A stretch of DNA of 48,747 nucleotides from Streptococcus peroris ATCC 700780 (GTDB lineage: Bacteria; Bacillota; Bacilli; Lactobacillales; Streptococcaceae), in assembly GCF_000187585.1 (NCBI RefSeq), contig NZ_GL732463.1:528789-577535 (forward strand). The letters run 5' to 3'. Of the stretch, positions 7,577 to 16,035 are shown in pieces. Position numbers and translations under genes: made by a program. The notes under the pieces are model-generated. The model was not told where the DNA came from, did not search any database, and was given only the letters and a program-made list of their open reading frames with translations. Within the stretch, counting starts at the first letter, position 1. Each line of letters begins with the position of its first letter.

Positions 7577-7606
7577 AAAAAAGTCTCGAGCTTTCTCGAG
7601 ACTTTT
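7577..7606. terminator. Bidirectional terminator between convergent genes
   Basis: AAAAAGTCTCGAG/CTCGAGACTTTTT, a perfect 13-bp stem with A and T runs on either side, serves both the LiaF-like gene and the amidase gene. Confidence 0.92.
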
Positions 7607-7609
7607 TCT

Positions 7610-9271
7610 TTATTGACCTGCGTAATATTTTTGAATACCTTTGACAATACCAGCCACTAATCTGTTCTGGTAGGCATCGCTACGAATCTGTTGATTTTCG
7701 TCGAAATTATCAATGTATCCTAATTCTAAAAGAACTGCTGGTTTATCAGTTTCACGAAGTACAGCAAAACTTCTTTGGAGGAGACCTGCATCCTTGGCAC
7801 CTGTTTCAGCTAGAAGAGAAGAGTGGATGTCAGCTGCAAGACGATTGCTTTCACTGATTCGGTCGGGATTGTTATGCCAGTATTTGTTGATCCTAGAAGG
7901 ATAACTAGGGTCTGCTTCATAAGAATAAGTTTGAATACCAGCACTATTTGAAGCTGGATTTCCACTAGCATTAAAGTGAATACTGATCAATATATCTGAA
8001 TCAGTATTGTTGGCTATTCTTGAACGTTCAGTGACAAAGTCGACAAAGACATCACTATCTCTAGAAGAAAGGACAGTATAGCCAAGACCTTGGAGTTCCT
8101 TGCGTAATTTTTGATAAACTTGCATGGTTAGGTCTTTTTCATTAGTATTGTAATAAACAGCACCAGGATCTTTACCGCCGTGACCTGGATCTAGGAAGAT
8201 GATGTTGTTATATTTCCCCTTTTCAAAACCACGACTCACAGAAGCTTCACCAATCCATTTTCCATCACTTTGAAATTGTTGGTTTTTTCCATCTATTTTA
8301 TGGGTTCCTGTGACATAAACACCATTTTCATCTACATAGTAACGAGCTTTATAGTAGCTATCATCAATCCACTCACTCTTAGCCATGTAACCACCTGCCT
8401 TGAGGTAGTAGGAGCCAATCCATTCACGCTCTGCATAAGCACCACCGGATTTCAAATAGAACCAACTATTGTAGTTTTTATCGAATATCCATTCTTTTTC
8501 AGCCATGGCACCACTATCTTTTAAGTAGTAGCTACCTTGCCATTGGTTGCTTGCCATTGTGGCATCATTATTAAAGTAGTACCAGATCCCACTAAATTTT
8601 TCCCACTTGTTTTTGATTAATCGACCAGAAGCTTGGGCGTAGTACCATTTCCCATCCTGTTTTACCCAAGCGCTCTCAGCCATGGCACCACTATTGGTAA
8701 AAATATAGCCGTCAAAAATTGTGTTGCTGAGCATGACACCGTCTTTATCAAAGTAATACCATACACCTCCGACTTTTTCCCATTTTTGTTGAGAAATTTT
8801 TCCATAAGCGTTAGCGTAATACCATTTATCTTTAATGTTAGCCCAACCACTATCAACCATAGCACCACTACTAGTCAGAATATAGCCATCAAAGATAGTA
8901 TCGCTGAGCATGATACCGTCTTTATCAAAGTAGTACCATTTTCCGTTGATCTTTTTCCAGTTTAGTGTAGGTTGGTTAGCTTCATAGAAGCGCCAGATAT
9001 TTTTCTCTAATACCCATCCATCTTTTTGAACTTCAGGCGTTTTGTTTGCTTCTTTATTTGTTTGACTTTCATTTGGATTCGTTGTGGAAGGTGTTGGGAC
9101 ACTTGATTTTACTTCAGTGGATGGGGTGTTCTTTTCAACTTTATCGGTTGTTGTTTGTTGCTTTGTTTCAGCTACAGTAGTTTGTACTTGATGTTCCTCA
9201 GCTACAGCTGAACTTGTTGCGAATCCTAGATATGTAAGCGTGATGGCACTAGCCAAGAGCGTTTTTTTCAC
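7610..9271 (-). CDS. Choline-binding N-acetylmuramoyl-L-alanine amidase (Amidase_3)
   Basis: This is a secreted murein hydrolase that cleaves the bond between N-acetylmuramic acid and L-alanine, held at the wall by teichoic-acid choline. It has a signal peptide (residues 1-24, ending SSAVA), a Thr/Glu/Lys-rich linker (25-82), then about ten choline-binding repeats of the WxxxxGxWYYF and GAMAxxxW type (85-340). A C-terminal zinc-dependent Amidase_3 domain follows from about 355. The four expected zinc and catalytic residues are visible: His364 (DPGHGG), Glu378 (NEKDL), His432 (SIHFNA) and Glu516 (LLELGY). The start is GTG at 9271, preceded by AGGAG. This order, binding repeats before the enzyme, is opposite to that of LytA, and the fold differs as well. 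Confidence 0.92.
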   Translation of the reverse strand: MKKTLLASAITLTYLGFATSSAVAEEHQVQTTVAETKQQTTTDKVEKNTPSTEVKSSVPTPSTTNPNESQTNKEANKTPEVQKDGWVLEKNIWRFYEANQPTLNWKKINGKWYYFDKDGIMLSDTIFDGYILTSSGAMVDSGWANIKDKWYYANAYGKISQQKWEKVGGVWYYFDKDGVMLSNTIFDGYIFTNSGAMAESAWVKQDGKWYYAQASGRLIKNKWEKFSGIWYYFNNDATMASNQWQGSYYLKDSGAMAEKEWIFDKNYNSWFYLKSGGAYAEREWIGSYYLKAGGYMAKSEWIDDSYYKARYYVDENGVYVTGTHKIDGKNQQFQSDGKWIGEASVSRGFEKGKYNNIIFLDPGHGGKDPGAVYYNTNEKDLTMQVYQKLRKELQGLGYTVLSSRDSDVFVDFVTERSRIANNTDSDILISIHFNASGNPASNSAGIQTYSYEADPSYPSRINKYWHNNPDRISESNRLAADIHSSLLAETGAKDAGLLQRSFAVLRETDKPAVLLELGYIDNFDENQQIRSDAYQNRLVAGIVKGIQKYYAGQ

Positions 9272-9379
9272 TTGTTTTATCTCCTATTCATTAATAATCT
9301 CTTTTTAAAATTTCATTAGAAAAGCACCTCATGTGGAAGAACTAGTCACCAACTGTTGAGATGCTGGCATGGTTTATTT

Positions 9380-9733
9380 TTATTTCATCATAAAGATTTG
9401 AATGATCATGATGATGTAGATGAGCAATGTCAGCAGAAATCCAGCTCTCCAAAAGAATTTAAGGAATTTTGGATAATAAAAACTACGTTTTTTGCTCAGG
9501 AAGAAAAAGGCTAGAATGATAGCCAGTAAAGATAAGGCAGCTCCCAAAATGGGAAGTTGACTGTGTGTAAAAACCTTAGCAGTAATTAAATAATATTCGA
9601 AAATGAGAAAAGGGAAAGCCAAATCAGCAAAGTTGATGCCCCTTTTATTTAACTTAAAAAAACGGCTTAGTATAATTGCTAAAGCTAAGGTTAATACCAA
9701 AAGCAAGACGGAAGCGAATTTCATTAAAATCAT
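9380..9733 (-). CDS. DUF3397 family membrane protein
   Basis: This is a 117-residue protein with four predicted membrane helices and a basic loop (SKKRSFYYPKFLKFFWR) between the third and fourth. It matches the DUF3397 family found across streptococci, whose function is unknown. It lies upstream of the amidase gene on the same strand with a 108-base gap and may be read into it. The start could be ATG 9733 or the ATG nine bases later; neither has a Shine-Dalgarno, and the promoter sits so close that the mRNA leader would be about five bases. Confidence 0.7.
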   Translation of the reverse strand: MILMKFASVLLLVLTLALAIILSRFFKLNKRGINFADLAFPFLIFEYYLITAKVFTHSQLPILGAALSLLAIILAFFFLSKKRSFYYPKFLKFFWRAGFLLTLLIYIIMIIQIFMMK

Positions 9734-9744
9734 AACAATATTGT

Positions 9745-9773
9745 ATCATAAAAATTGAAGAATAGAGAAGCAA
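9745..9773 (-). promoter_or_regulatory. Promoter of the DUF3397 gene
   Basis: On the minus strand: TTGCTT (9773-9768), 17 bp, TATGAT (9750-9745). The predicted start of transcription is near 9738, five bases before the first ATG. Confidence 0.65.
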
Positions 9774-9900
9774 ATTTCTTGATTTATCAATGTTTTTGTA
9801 AAAATAATTGTTGAAATCTAATTTTTCATGCTTAATTAATATTCAATGTATATTGAGTACAAAAAAGATAATAGTTTGAGCCCTCATGATAAATCTTTTT

Positions 9901-9913
9901 TATGGTGACCATA
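9901..9913. promoter_or_regulatory. Perfect 13-bp inverted repeat upstream of the symporter gene
   Basis: TATGGT-G-ACCATA is a perfect palindrome about a single G. It lies 71 bp before the start codon, just upstream of a weak candidate promoter (TAGTCA 9926-9931, 17 bp, TAGAAT 9949-9954). This is a candidate operator; the regulator is unknown. Confidence 0.45.
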
Positions 9914-9983
9914 GAAAATATATATTAGTCAGAAGAAAAGAATCGTAGTAGAATGAGTAGCAAATAAAACAAAGGAGCATCTT

Positions 9984-11234
9984 ATGAAATTAGTTACGTT
10001 ATGGTCAAAACTCTCACTAGGAATCCAATTATTGGTGGCTTTGGTCTTGGGTGTTATCGCTGCGGTCATCTGGCCACAATTTGCAGGCTTTTACCAATTT
10101 TTAGGACAAGCCTTTATTAAATTGATCAACATGGTCATCATTCCACTAATCTTCCCGACTATCGTTGTTGCTGTAGCTGGTGTTATCGGGAAAAAATCTT
10201 TTGGGAAAATCTTGACCAAGAGTTTGGTTTACTTTTTCACCGTAACAACTGCTATTACGCTCTTGTTTGTATTTGCTAGTTACTATTTAGGATTTGGTCA
10301 AGGAGTGAATATCGGTCAAACTGGTGGAAACCTTGATGGGATTGCTAACAATGTCAAGTTCAGCGAATTTTTGCTTGGATTCATTCCATCAAATATCGTT
10401 AAATCTCTTTCAGATGGCTCTCTATTGCCAATTATCGTTTTTGCAATCTTTCTTGGTTACGGAATTGGAAATCTTAAATCAGAGAAATCTCAGAAAATTA
10501 TCGCAGGTTTCCAAATTTGGATTGAAGCCATCTATAAGATTGTTGCAGTCATTATTAAACTATCACCGATTGGTATTTTTGGATTTATCGCTAAAGATGT
10601 TGCAACTACTGGTGTTGACAAGTTGATTGGGCTTGGTCAGTTTGTAATTGGAACTTATTTGGCTTATGCTGTATTGGTTCTGCTTATTTTCCCTTTGATT
10701 GCTTTCTTCTTTAAAGTACCGTATTTATCAGCCTTTCGTGAAAATTGGAGTCTCTTGACTCTGGGCTTTGTTACTGGTAGTTCTAGTGTAGTCTTGCCAT
10801 CCCTTCTTAAAGATTTGAAAAAACAGGGGCATGACGAGCATACAATTGATTTAGTTGTTCCTTTAGGATATACGTTTAACTTAGAAGGAGCAGCGGTTTA
10901 TTTCTCAGTAGCGACCATCTTTATCGCCCACGCCTATGGTATTCAATTTTCTTTATCAAGTCTCTTGTTTACTGTTTTACTCTTGACCTTGATTGGAAAA
11001 ACTGCGGCAACCGTACCATCAGGAGCTATCGTAGTTCTACTTGCTGCAGCACCTCAATTGGGCTTACCAGTTGAAGGAGTAGCCTTGATTTTTGCAGTTG
11101 ATTTCTTTGTCAATGCTGGTCGTACCATGATCAATGTTTTGGGTCAAATCTTAACAGTTAGCGTTATCGAAAAAACAGAAGGATATATTTTAGAAGAAGA
11201 AAAGGAAAGCCAATTATCAGTCAGCTTTTCTTAA
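9984..11234 (+). CDS. Dicarboxylate/amino acid:cation symporter (SDF/DAACS family)
   Basis: This is a sodium- or proton-coupled secondary transporter of the glutamate/dicarboxylate carrier fold, with 416 residues and eight helices plus two re-entrant loops. The HP1 serine motif GSSSVVLPS is at 265-273. At the substrate site the usual NMDGT reads NLEGA (299-303). In the last helix, DFFVNAGRTMINVLGQ (373-388) keeps Asp373, Arg380, Thr381 and Asn384. Where archaeal GltPh has Asp394 and Asp405 it carries Asn377 and Gln388. Substrate preference may therefore differ from plain glutamate or aspartate. AAAGGAG precedes the start. The ATP-grasp gene follows after 13 bases. Confidence 0.88.
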   Translation: MKLVTLWSKLSLGIQLLVALVLGVIAAVIWPQFAGFYQFLGQAFIKLINMVIIPLIFPTIVVAVAGVIGKKSFGKILTKSLVYFFTVTTAITLLFVFASYYLGFGQGVNIGQTGGNLDGIANNVKFSEFLLGFIPSNIVKSLSDGSLLPIIVFAIFLGYGIGNLKSEKSQKIIAGFQIWIEAIYKIVAVIIKLSPIGIFGFIAKDVATTGVDKLIGLGQFVIGTYLAYAVLVLLIFPLIAFFFKVPYLSAFRENWSLLTLGFVTGSSSVVLPSLLKDLKKQGHDEHTIDLVVPLGYTFNLEGAAVYFSVATIFIAHAYGIQFSLSSLLFTVLLLTLIGKTAATVPSGAIVVLLAAAPQLGLPVEGVALIFAVDFFVNAGRTMINVLGQILTVSVIEKTEGYILEEEKESQLSVSFS

Positions 11235-11247
11235 GGAGATATGAATA

Positions 11248-12189
11248 ATGAGTGAAGCAAAAGTTTATGTGATTCACGAGAATCTAGAATGGACTCAACA
11301 TTTAGTGAAATGGTTGGAAGAATTAGAAGTCCCTTATGAACTTTGGGATTTGTCTAGTGGGATTTTAGATTTGCAAAGTCCACCGCCACAAGGTATCTTT
11401 TACAATCGTATGTCTGCGTCTTCTCACACAAGAGGACATCGTTATGCGCCAGAATTTACAGAGCAAGTGATTACTTGGTTAGAAGCACACGGACGCAAAG
11501 TTGTGAATGGTACCGGTGCTATCAACCTTGAAATCAGTAAAGTCAAACAATATTTGAAGTTAAACGAGTCTGGTATTGAAACGCCTGCGACAGTTGCAGT
11601 TTTGGGTCAAGAAAATATTATTGAGGCAGCAAGAAAGTTAAATATCTATCCTTTGATTACCAAGCATAATCGAGCTGGAAAAGGATTAGGAGTTCAACTC
11701 TTCCAAAATGAAGAGGAACTGGAAGCTTATGTCAATAGTCCCCTCTTTGAACCTTCGGTGGATGGGATTACTTTGTTACAAGCCTACATCAAGCCAAGTG
11801 ATGGACGTATCCGTCGTTCAGAGTTTATCAATCAAAAATTCCTCTACACTGTTTCAATCGATTCTTCAGATGGTTTCCAACTTTGTCCGGCAGATGGTTG
11901 TCAAATCGGCAAGAGACCAGAGCAACTAGAAACGTCTGAAAAATTCCAGATTACAGAACCTCTACCAGATGACCGGAGAGAATCTTATGAGAATTTCTTG
12001 AAAAATGCTCAGATTGAAGTTGCGGCGATTGAATGGGTTCAGTCAGAGAGTGGAGACATTTATGTCTATGATGTAAATACCAACACCAACTACAATCCTA
12101 CCGCAGAAAAAAATGCCAATATTTTTGCTCACCAACATTTGGCTCAGTATCTAAAAACAGAATTGCAAGCTCTAACGAGTGGTCAATAA
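11248..12189 (+). CDS. RimK-like ATP-grasp ligase
   Basis: This is a predicted ATP-dependent carboxylate-amine ligase of 313 residues. The pre-ATP-grasp fold occupies residues about 1-100. The ATP-grasp core follows: the lid helix SKVKQYLKLNESGIETPAT, the glycine-rich loop LITKHNRAGKGLGV, the basic strand SDGRIRRSEFI, and the metal-binding end IEWVQ...YDVNTNTNYN, in which the DxN is the expected magnesium site. The closest familiar relatives are the alpha-L-glutamate ligases (RimK/LysX group), but the acceptor is unknown. AAGGAGA precedes the ATG, 13 bases after the symporter stop, so the pair forms an operon. An amino-acid importer and a ligase together suggest conjugation of the imported compound; that is inference. 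Confidence 0.75.
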   Translation: MSEAKVYVIHENLEWTQHLVKWLEELEVPYELWDLSSGILDLQSPPPQGIFYNRMSASSHTRGHRYAPEFTEQVITWLEAHGRKVVNGTGAINLEISKVKQYLKLNESGIETPATVAVLGQENIIEAARKLNIYPLITKHNRAGKGLGVQLFQNEEELEAYVNSPLFEPSVDGITLLQAYIKPSDGRIRRSEFINQKFLYTVSIDSSDGFQLCPADGCQIGKRPEQLETSEKFQITEPLPDDRRESYENFLKNAQIEVAAIEWVQSESGDIYVYDVNTNTNYNPTAEKNANIFAHQHLAQYLKTELQALTSGQ

Positions 12190-12204
12190 AGTAGGAAATT
12201 CAAA

Positions 12205-12234
12205 AATCCCCCAGTATCAAATGACTGGGGGATT
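12205..12234. terminator. Bidirectional terminator between the ATP-grasp gene and yihY
   Basis: AATCCCCCAGT/ACTGGGGGATT is a perfect 11-bp stem. The T run is better on the minus strand (ATTTTTG), but it can serve both convergent genes. Confidence 0.85.
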
Positions 12235-12256
12235 GATTTGTTTACTAGGTGAAAAC

Positions 12257-13120
12257 TTATGGCTTTGCTTTAAAGTCTGGATCCTTCAAACTTTGAACGC
12301 TGGCATTGATGACAGCACCGATGATCAATATCTTGGCAATGATAATGAACCAGAACATCATCACAACAACGACGATAGAACTGAAAAATCTGACATCAAC
12401 GAGATAATTGACATAATTGTTGAAATAAGCTGCAAAGATGTTTAATAAAGCAATCGTCGTAACTAGTACAAAGAGACTTCCAGGTATGACGTAGCGAATC
12501 TTACTTACTTTAACATTTGGTAGGAAATAATAGAGCATGATTACGATTGCAAAAAGAAAGGCATAGATCAGCGGTCCTGTAAAATCTTGTAGATAAGAAA
12601 ACAGAGCACTCTCGGATTTCCAGTAGTTTTTAAGCAAATCCAACAGCATATGGCCGAACATACTGAGGAATAAGGCAAGGGCAAAGAGAATTTGAAGGCC
12701 AAAGCTAACTAAGAGACTCATCAGCTGGTGTGAGATAATTCCTCTATTTTTTGCGATTCCATAGGCTTTATTAAAAGCCTTTTGAAGAAAATTCATGGAT
12801 TTGGAGAAAGTCCAAAGAGCTGATAAGATAGCAAAGCTTAGTAAACCTGTCGATGGTTGAGTCAGAACTTCTCTAACAATCTTCGCAACAACTTCATAGA
12901 TTGTATCTGGTAAAAATTCCTTGATTGTTAATAGAAAGTTTGAGATGGGAATTTGAAAGTAGGGTAAGATATTGACCACTATCATGAGTAAAGGGAAGAT
13001 TGAAATCAACCAATAGTAGGCAACAGCAACGCTAGTTAACTCACTATCGGAGGCTTGATAGTAGTGCAAAAAAGCTTTTAATAAGGGTCTATCAGTCAGC
13101 TGTTTCCACAACTTTTTCAT
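12257..13120 (-). CDS. YihY/virulence factor BrkB family membrane protein
   Basis: This is an integral membrane protein of the YihY/BrkB family, 287 residues with about six membrane helices; the function is unsettled (once mislabelled RNase BN). The family N-terminus is clear: AFLHYYQASDSELTSVAVAYYWLISIFPLLMIV. The start is the ATG at 13120, with TTGGAGGA eight bases before it; an in-frame TTG 15 bases upstream lies in that ribosome site and was not chosen. It is the last gene of the minus-strand run that begins with ytqA, 44 bases after the antiporter gene. Confidence 0.85.
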   Translation of the reverse strand: MKKLWKQLTDRPLLKAFLHYYQASDSELTSVAVAYYWLISIFPLLMIVVNILPYFQIPISNFLLTIKEFLPDTIYEVVAKIVREVLTQPSTGLLSFAILSALWTFSKSMNFLQKAFNKAYGIAKNRGIISHQLMSLLVSFGLQILFALALFLSMFGHMLLDLLKNYWKSESALFSYLQDFTGPLIYAFLFAIVIMLYYFLPNVKVSKIRYVIPGSLFVLVTTIALLNIFAAYFNNYVNYLVDVRFFSSIVVVVMMFWFIIIAKILIIGAVINASVQSLKDPDFKAKP

Positions 13121-13164
13121 GTTACAATCCTCCAACTTTCTTTCTGTCTTGTTTTGTATAGACT

Positions 13165-15219
13165 TTAATTTCTTCGAACTAATTCCATCATATCATAAGG
13201 TAAGGTATTAGCAGATTCTTTTAAGGAATAAGTTTCTAAATTATTGACATTTTGGCGTAGTTTTTTAGCATACTGAGCTGAGATGAGTTTTTGAGCTTCG
13301 TATTCAAAGATACATTTACGTTCAAGGTAGTATCCTCTAAGCATTTCATCAATATTATTGGGTTTGATACGATTGATAACCCGTTCCACAAAGGCACCAC
13401 TCGTAATATGACTGGTTTCACGGAGACGAGATTCCTGCATGAAGCTGATCAGAGAACTCTTATAAATCCCCTTGAGGTTTTCCAAACTCTCGATGATAAT
13501 TTCCGTATTAGCTAGGTAGAGCTCTGCAATCTGGTCATAATCAATGGCAAGAAGTCGCTGTTTTTCCTTGCCTTTCCATGAACGGAATGTTTTCCCAAAT
13601 GTGAGCAATTCATGAAGTAGAAAACGAAGAATGCGTATGGAGACAAGGAAGTAGTAGGTTAGTCGAGAAGCAAAGTTTCGCTTAATATTTTTCTCCATGC
13701 TTTTCAAATAACGTTGATAGACACGATATCCTCTTTCACCGATTTTGCCTTCTTCGTAGGCTTGCTCCAAACCATCGCTTTCAATACTCAGAATCAAGAG
13801 TTTAAGAGCTTCCCAGTCCTCCTGGATTTCTTTGTTCTCTTGGCTGAGAATGAGATTTTCAATTCGGCCGTGATAGTTGTCGATAGCAGCATAGAGAGGG
13901 ACCTTGTTTTTGGTATGGTCCAAATCTTTTTCTAACTCCATGGCGACATCATTTAAAATAGCGATGTGCATGAGCTGATCCTTAGACGGTTCTTTCTCTT
14001 CAGAAAGGTGAGGGAGTACTAGTAATCCCGTCAGGAAACTTACCAGAGTTACACCAGCTACGAGGAAGAGAAGAAGAGGGTATTCTTGTTCCAGATTAGA
14101 CGGTATCAAAAGGATAGTGGCAATGGATACAGTTCCCTTCACACCAGAAAAGGTAAGGAGGAGCATGTCTTTGACATATTTGTCTAAACTTTTATGAAGC
14201 TTCTTAATTCGAAATGCGTAAAATCCATAGATCATGACAAAGCGGATAGCAAAAAGCAGGAAGGTCAAGAGGAAAACACTGAGCAAGAGAAGAACTTTGT
14301 TGTAAAATGCACTCTTAAGAATTGGTTCCGCGATCATTTCCAGTTCCATCCCAAGAATGACAAAGACTGAACCATTGAGCATAAAGGTTACAGTCTGCCA
14401 AACAGTCTCAGTAACAGTATCAACTTGCGCTTCAAGGAGATTTATTTTCTTGAAACGACTGGCTTTCAGAATCCCAGCGACTACAACGGCGATAATACCT
14501 GAGACATGAATTTCTTCAGCTATGAAAAAAGTCAAGAGAGGTAAACTGAGTTCGAGCAATAGCTCACTCGCGATATCTGTAGCTCGAACGCTGAGGAGAA
14601 AAGAGTGGAGGGAGCGATTTATGAAGGCGGTTATAAGCCCGACAGCAAATCCTCCAACAATGGAAATGGCTAATGAAGTTCCAGCTTGGGTGAGCGAAAA
14701 TGTTCCTGTTGTCCAGGCGATGAGAGCCACACGAAAGGCTACTAGTCCAGAAGCATCATTAAGAAGCCCTTCCCCCTTTAGGATATTAGAAACCCGCTTT
14801 GGAAAGGTAAAGCGTTGAGAAAGGGATGCGAAGGCGACTAGGTCTGTTGGCCCTAAGGCGGCACCAACTGCTACACAGGCGGCTAATGGTAGGCTAGCCC
14901 AAAGGACATGCGCAAGTCCTCCCATGCTCAAGGCTGAGATAAAGATAACTGGGAAAATCAAGTAGAGAACGATTCTCCAGTGTTTTAAGATAGAGGTTAC
15001 ATCTGCTTCTTGGGCTTCGCGAAAGAGTAGTGGGCCAATGACTAAAGCTAGAAACAACTCAGTATCTAAGTGATATTGGTTGTTGGGTAAACAAAGTCCA
15101 ATCCCAATCCCTAACAAAATTTGAATCAGAGGCATGGGTAAAAATGGCAGAAGCTTATTGGTAGTGCTAGAAACAATAAGAACTAGTAAAAATACTAAGA
15201 GATAAAAAAGTAAATTCAT
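13165..15219 (-). CDS. CPA1-family Na+/H+ (cation:proton) antiporter
   Basis: This is a monovalent cation/proton antiporter for pH and sodium homeostasis in the cell membrane. It is 684 residues long: about twelve membrane helices in residues 1-410, then a soluble C-terminal region of about 270 residues with charged helices that may be regulatory. Conserved segments include GAALGPTDLVAFASL and KGEGLLNDASGLVAFRVAL, the latter with the family acid pair around the transport site. GGGAGGTGG precedes the ATG. It follows the 84-residue gene by 11 bases, so it belongs to the same operon. Confidence 0.88.
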   Translation of the reverse strand: MNLLFYLLVFLLVLIVSSTTNKLLPFLPMPLIQILLGIGIGLCLPNNQYHLDTELFLALVIGPLLFREAQEADVTSILKHWRIVLYLIFPVIFISALSMGGLAHVLWASLPLAACVAVGAALGPTDLVAFASLSQRFTFPKRVSNILKGEGLLNDASGLVAFRVALIAWTTGTFSLTQAGTSLAISIVGGFAVGLITAFINRSLHSFLLSVRATDIASELLLELSLPLLTFFIAEEIHVSGIIAVVVAGILKASRFKKINLLEAQVDTVTETVWQTVTFMLNGSVFVILGMELEMIAEPILKSAFYNKVLLLLSVFLLTFLLFAIRFVMIYGFYAFRIKKLHKSLDKYVKDMLLLTFSGVKGTVSIATILLIPSNLEQEYPLLLFLVAGVTLVSFLTGLLVLPHLSEEKEPSKDQLMHIAILNDVAMELEKDLDHTKNKVPLYAAIDNYHGRIENLILSQENKEIQEDWEALKLLILSIESDGLEQAYEEGKIGERGYRVYQRYLKSMEKNIKRNFASRLTYYFLVSIRILRFLLHELLTFGKTFRSWKGKEKQRLLAIDYDQIAELYLANTEIIIESLENLKGIYKSSLISFMQESRLRETSHITSGAFVERVINRIKPNNIDEMLRGYYLERKCIFEYEAQKLISAQYAKKLRQNVNNLETYSLKESANTLPYDMMELVRRN

Positions 15220-15230
15220 TTTCCACCTCC

Positions 15231-15485
15231 CTATTTTTGTTTACAACAATTTTCAAAAAGTTCCTTTTGTTCTTGGATTTTTTGATCAATCTTAGAGCAG
15301 TCCTTATGTTCGATTTTTTTCTGACAACGCTCCATTTCAAGTGAAATCATTTTTTTCTTGATTTTCAGCATCTTTTTGCTTAGATGCGCTTCATCTAACA
15401 TACCAACTGCCCGTTCATGTTGGGTTGACTCGACGAATTTATGGCGAAGAGCTTCGATTTTATCTTTTAGGTATTGTTTATCCAT
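15231..15485 (-). CDS. Small charged coiled-coil protein, function unknown
   Basis: This 84-residue protein is dominated by Lys and Glu and predicted helical throughout (KKMLKIKKKMISLEMERCQKKIEHKDC). It has four cysteines, two of them adjacent near the C-terminus (ENCCKQK). No signal peptide or membrane segment is present. Its ATG overlaps the end of mnmM by eight bases and the antiporter gene starts 11 bases after its stop, so it is translationally embedded in the operon. I do not recognise a family; the conserved-looking context is the main support that it is real. Confidence 0.6.
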   Translation of the reverse strand: MDKQYLKDKIEALRHKFVESTQHERAVGMLDEAHLSKKMLKIKKKMISLEMERCQKKIEHKDCSKIDQKIQEQKELFENCCKQK

Positions 15486-16035
15486 GTCGATACCTTTCTA
15501 ATTTTTCAATCATGACTAAAAACGGTGGGTTGTTGATTTGGTTGAGGGTGCGATAGATTGTGGCAGTATATTCTTGTTGCGGTAATTGACTGACAAAGTC
15601 CATGACTGCATCCCGTTCTATATCTCCGCCTTCATGCCCATAGTAAATCATGATGGCTATTCTTCCACCCTTAATAAGCTTGCGGCAAAGTTTCTCCAGT
15701 GCTTCAATAGTTGTTTGTGGTTTGGTAATGATATTTTTATCAGCAGAAGGAAGATAACCTAGATTAAAGATAGCTGCCTTGACTTCTCCTACAAATTGAT
15801 CCACAGTCTCATGACCTTGCAGGATTAATTCTGCATTGGTCAAACCGGCTTCTTGTAGACGTTGACTTGTTTTTTCAAGAGCTTGTTCTTGTATATCAAA
15901 AGCGTAGACTTGTTTAGCTAGTCTAGCAAGAAAAAGGGTATCGTAGCCATTTCCCATGGTTGCATCGACAACAATGTCCTCTTTGTTGATAATTTCAGCT
16001 AGAAAATCATGCGCCAGTTCAAGTGGTTTTTTCAT
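15478..16035 (-). CDS. mnmM: tRNA mnm5s2U34 methyltransferase MnmM (YtqB family)
   Basis: This is a class I SAM-dependent methyltransferase of 185 residues. Motif I is DATMGNGYDT at 24-33, and NLGYLPSADK follows near 91-100, both typical of YtqB. In Bacillus, YtqB was shown to be MnmM, which completes methylaminomethyl-2-thiouridine at the tRNA wobble position. It starts inside the end of ytqA with AGGAG before the ATG, and the ytqA-ytqB neighbourhood is itself conserved in Firmicutes. The assignment rests on the motifs and this context. Confidence 0.82.
   Translation of the reverse strand: MKKPLELAHDFLAEIINKEDIVVDATMGNGYDTLFLARLAKQVYAFDIQEQALEKTSQRLQEAGLTNAELILQGHETVDQFVGEVKAAIFNLGYLPSADKNIITKPQTTIEALEKLCRKLIKGGRIAIMIYYGHEGGDIERDAVMDFVSQLPQQEYTATIYRTLNQINNPPFLVMIEKLERYRHG

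Noticed and set aside
12179..12445. Plus-strand ORF after the ATP-grasp gene
   Set aside because: It reads across a bidirectional terminator and antisense to yihY.
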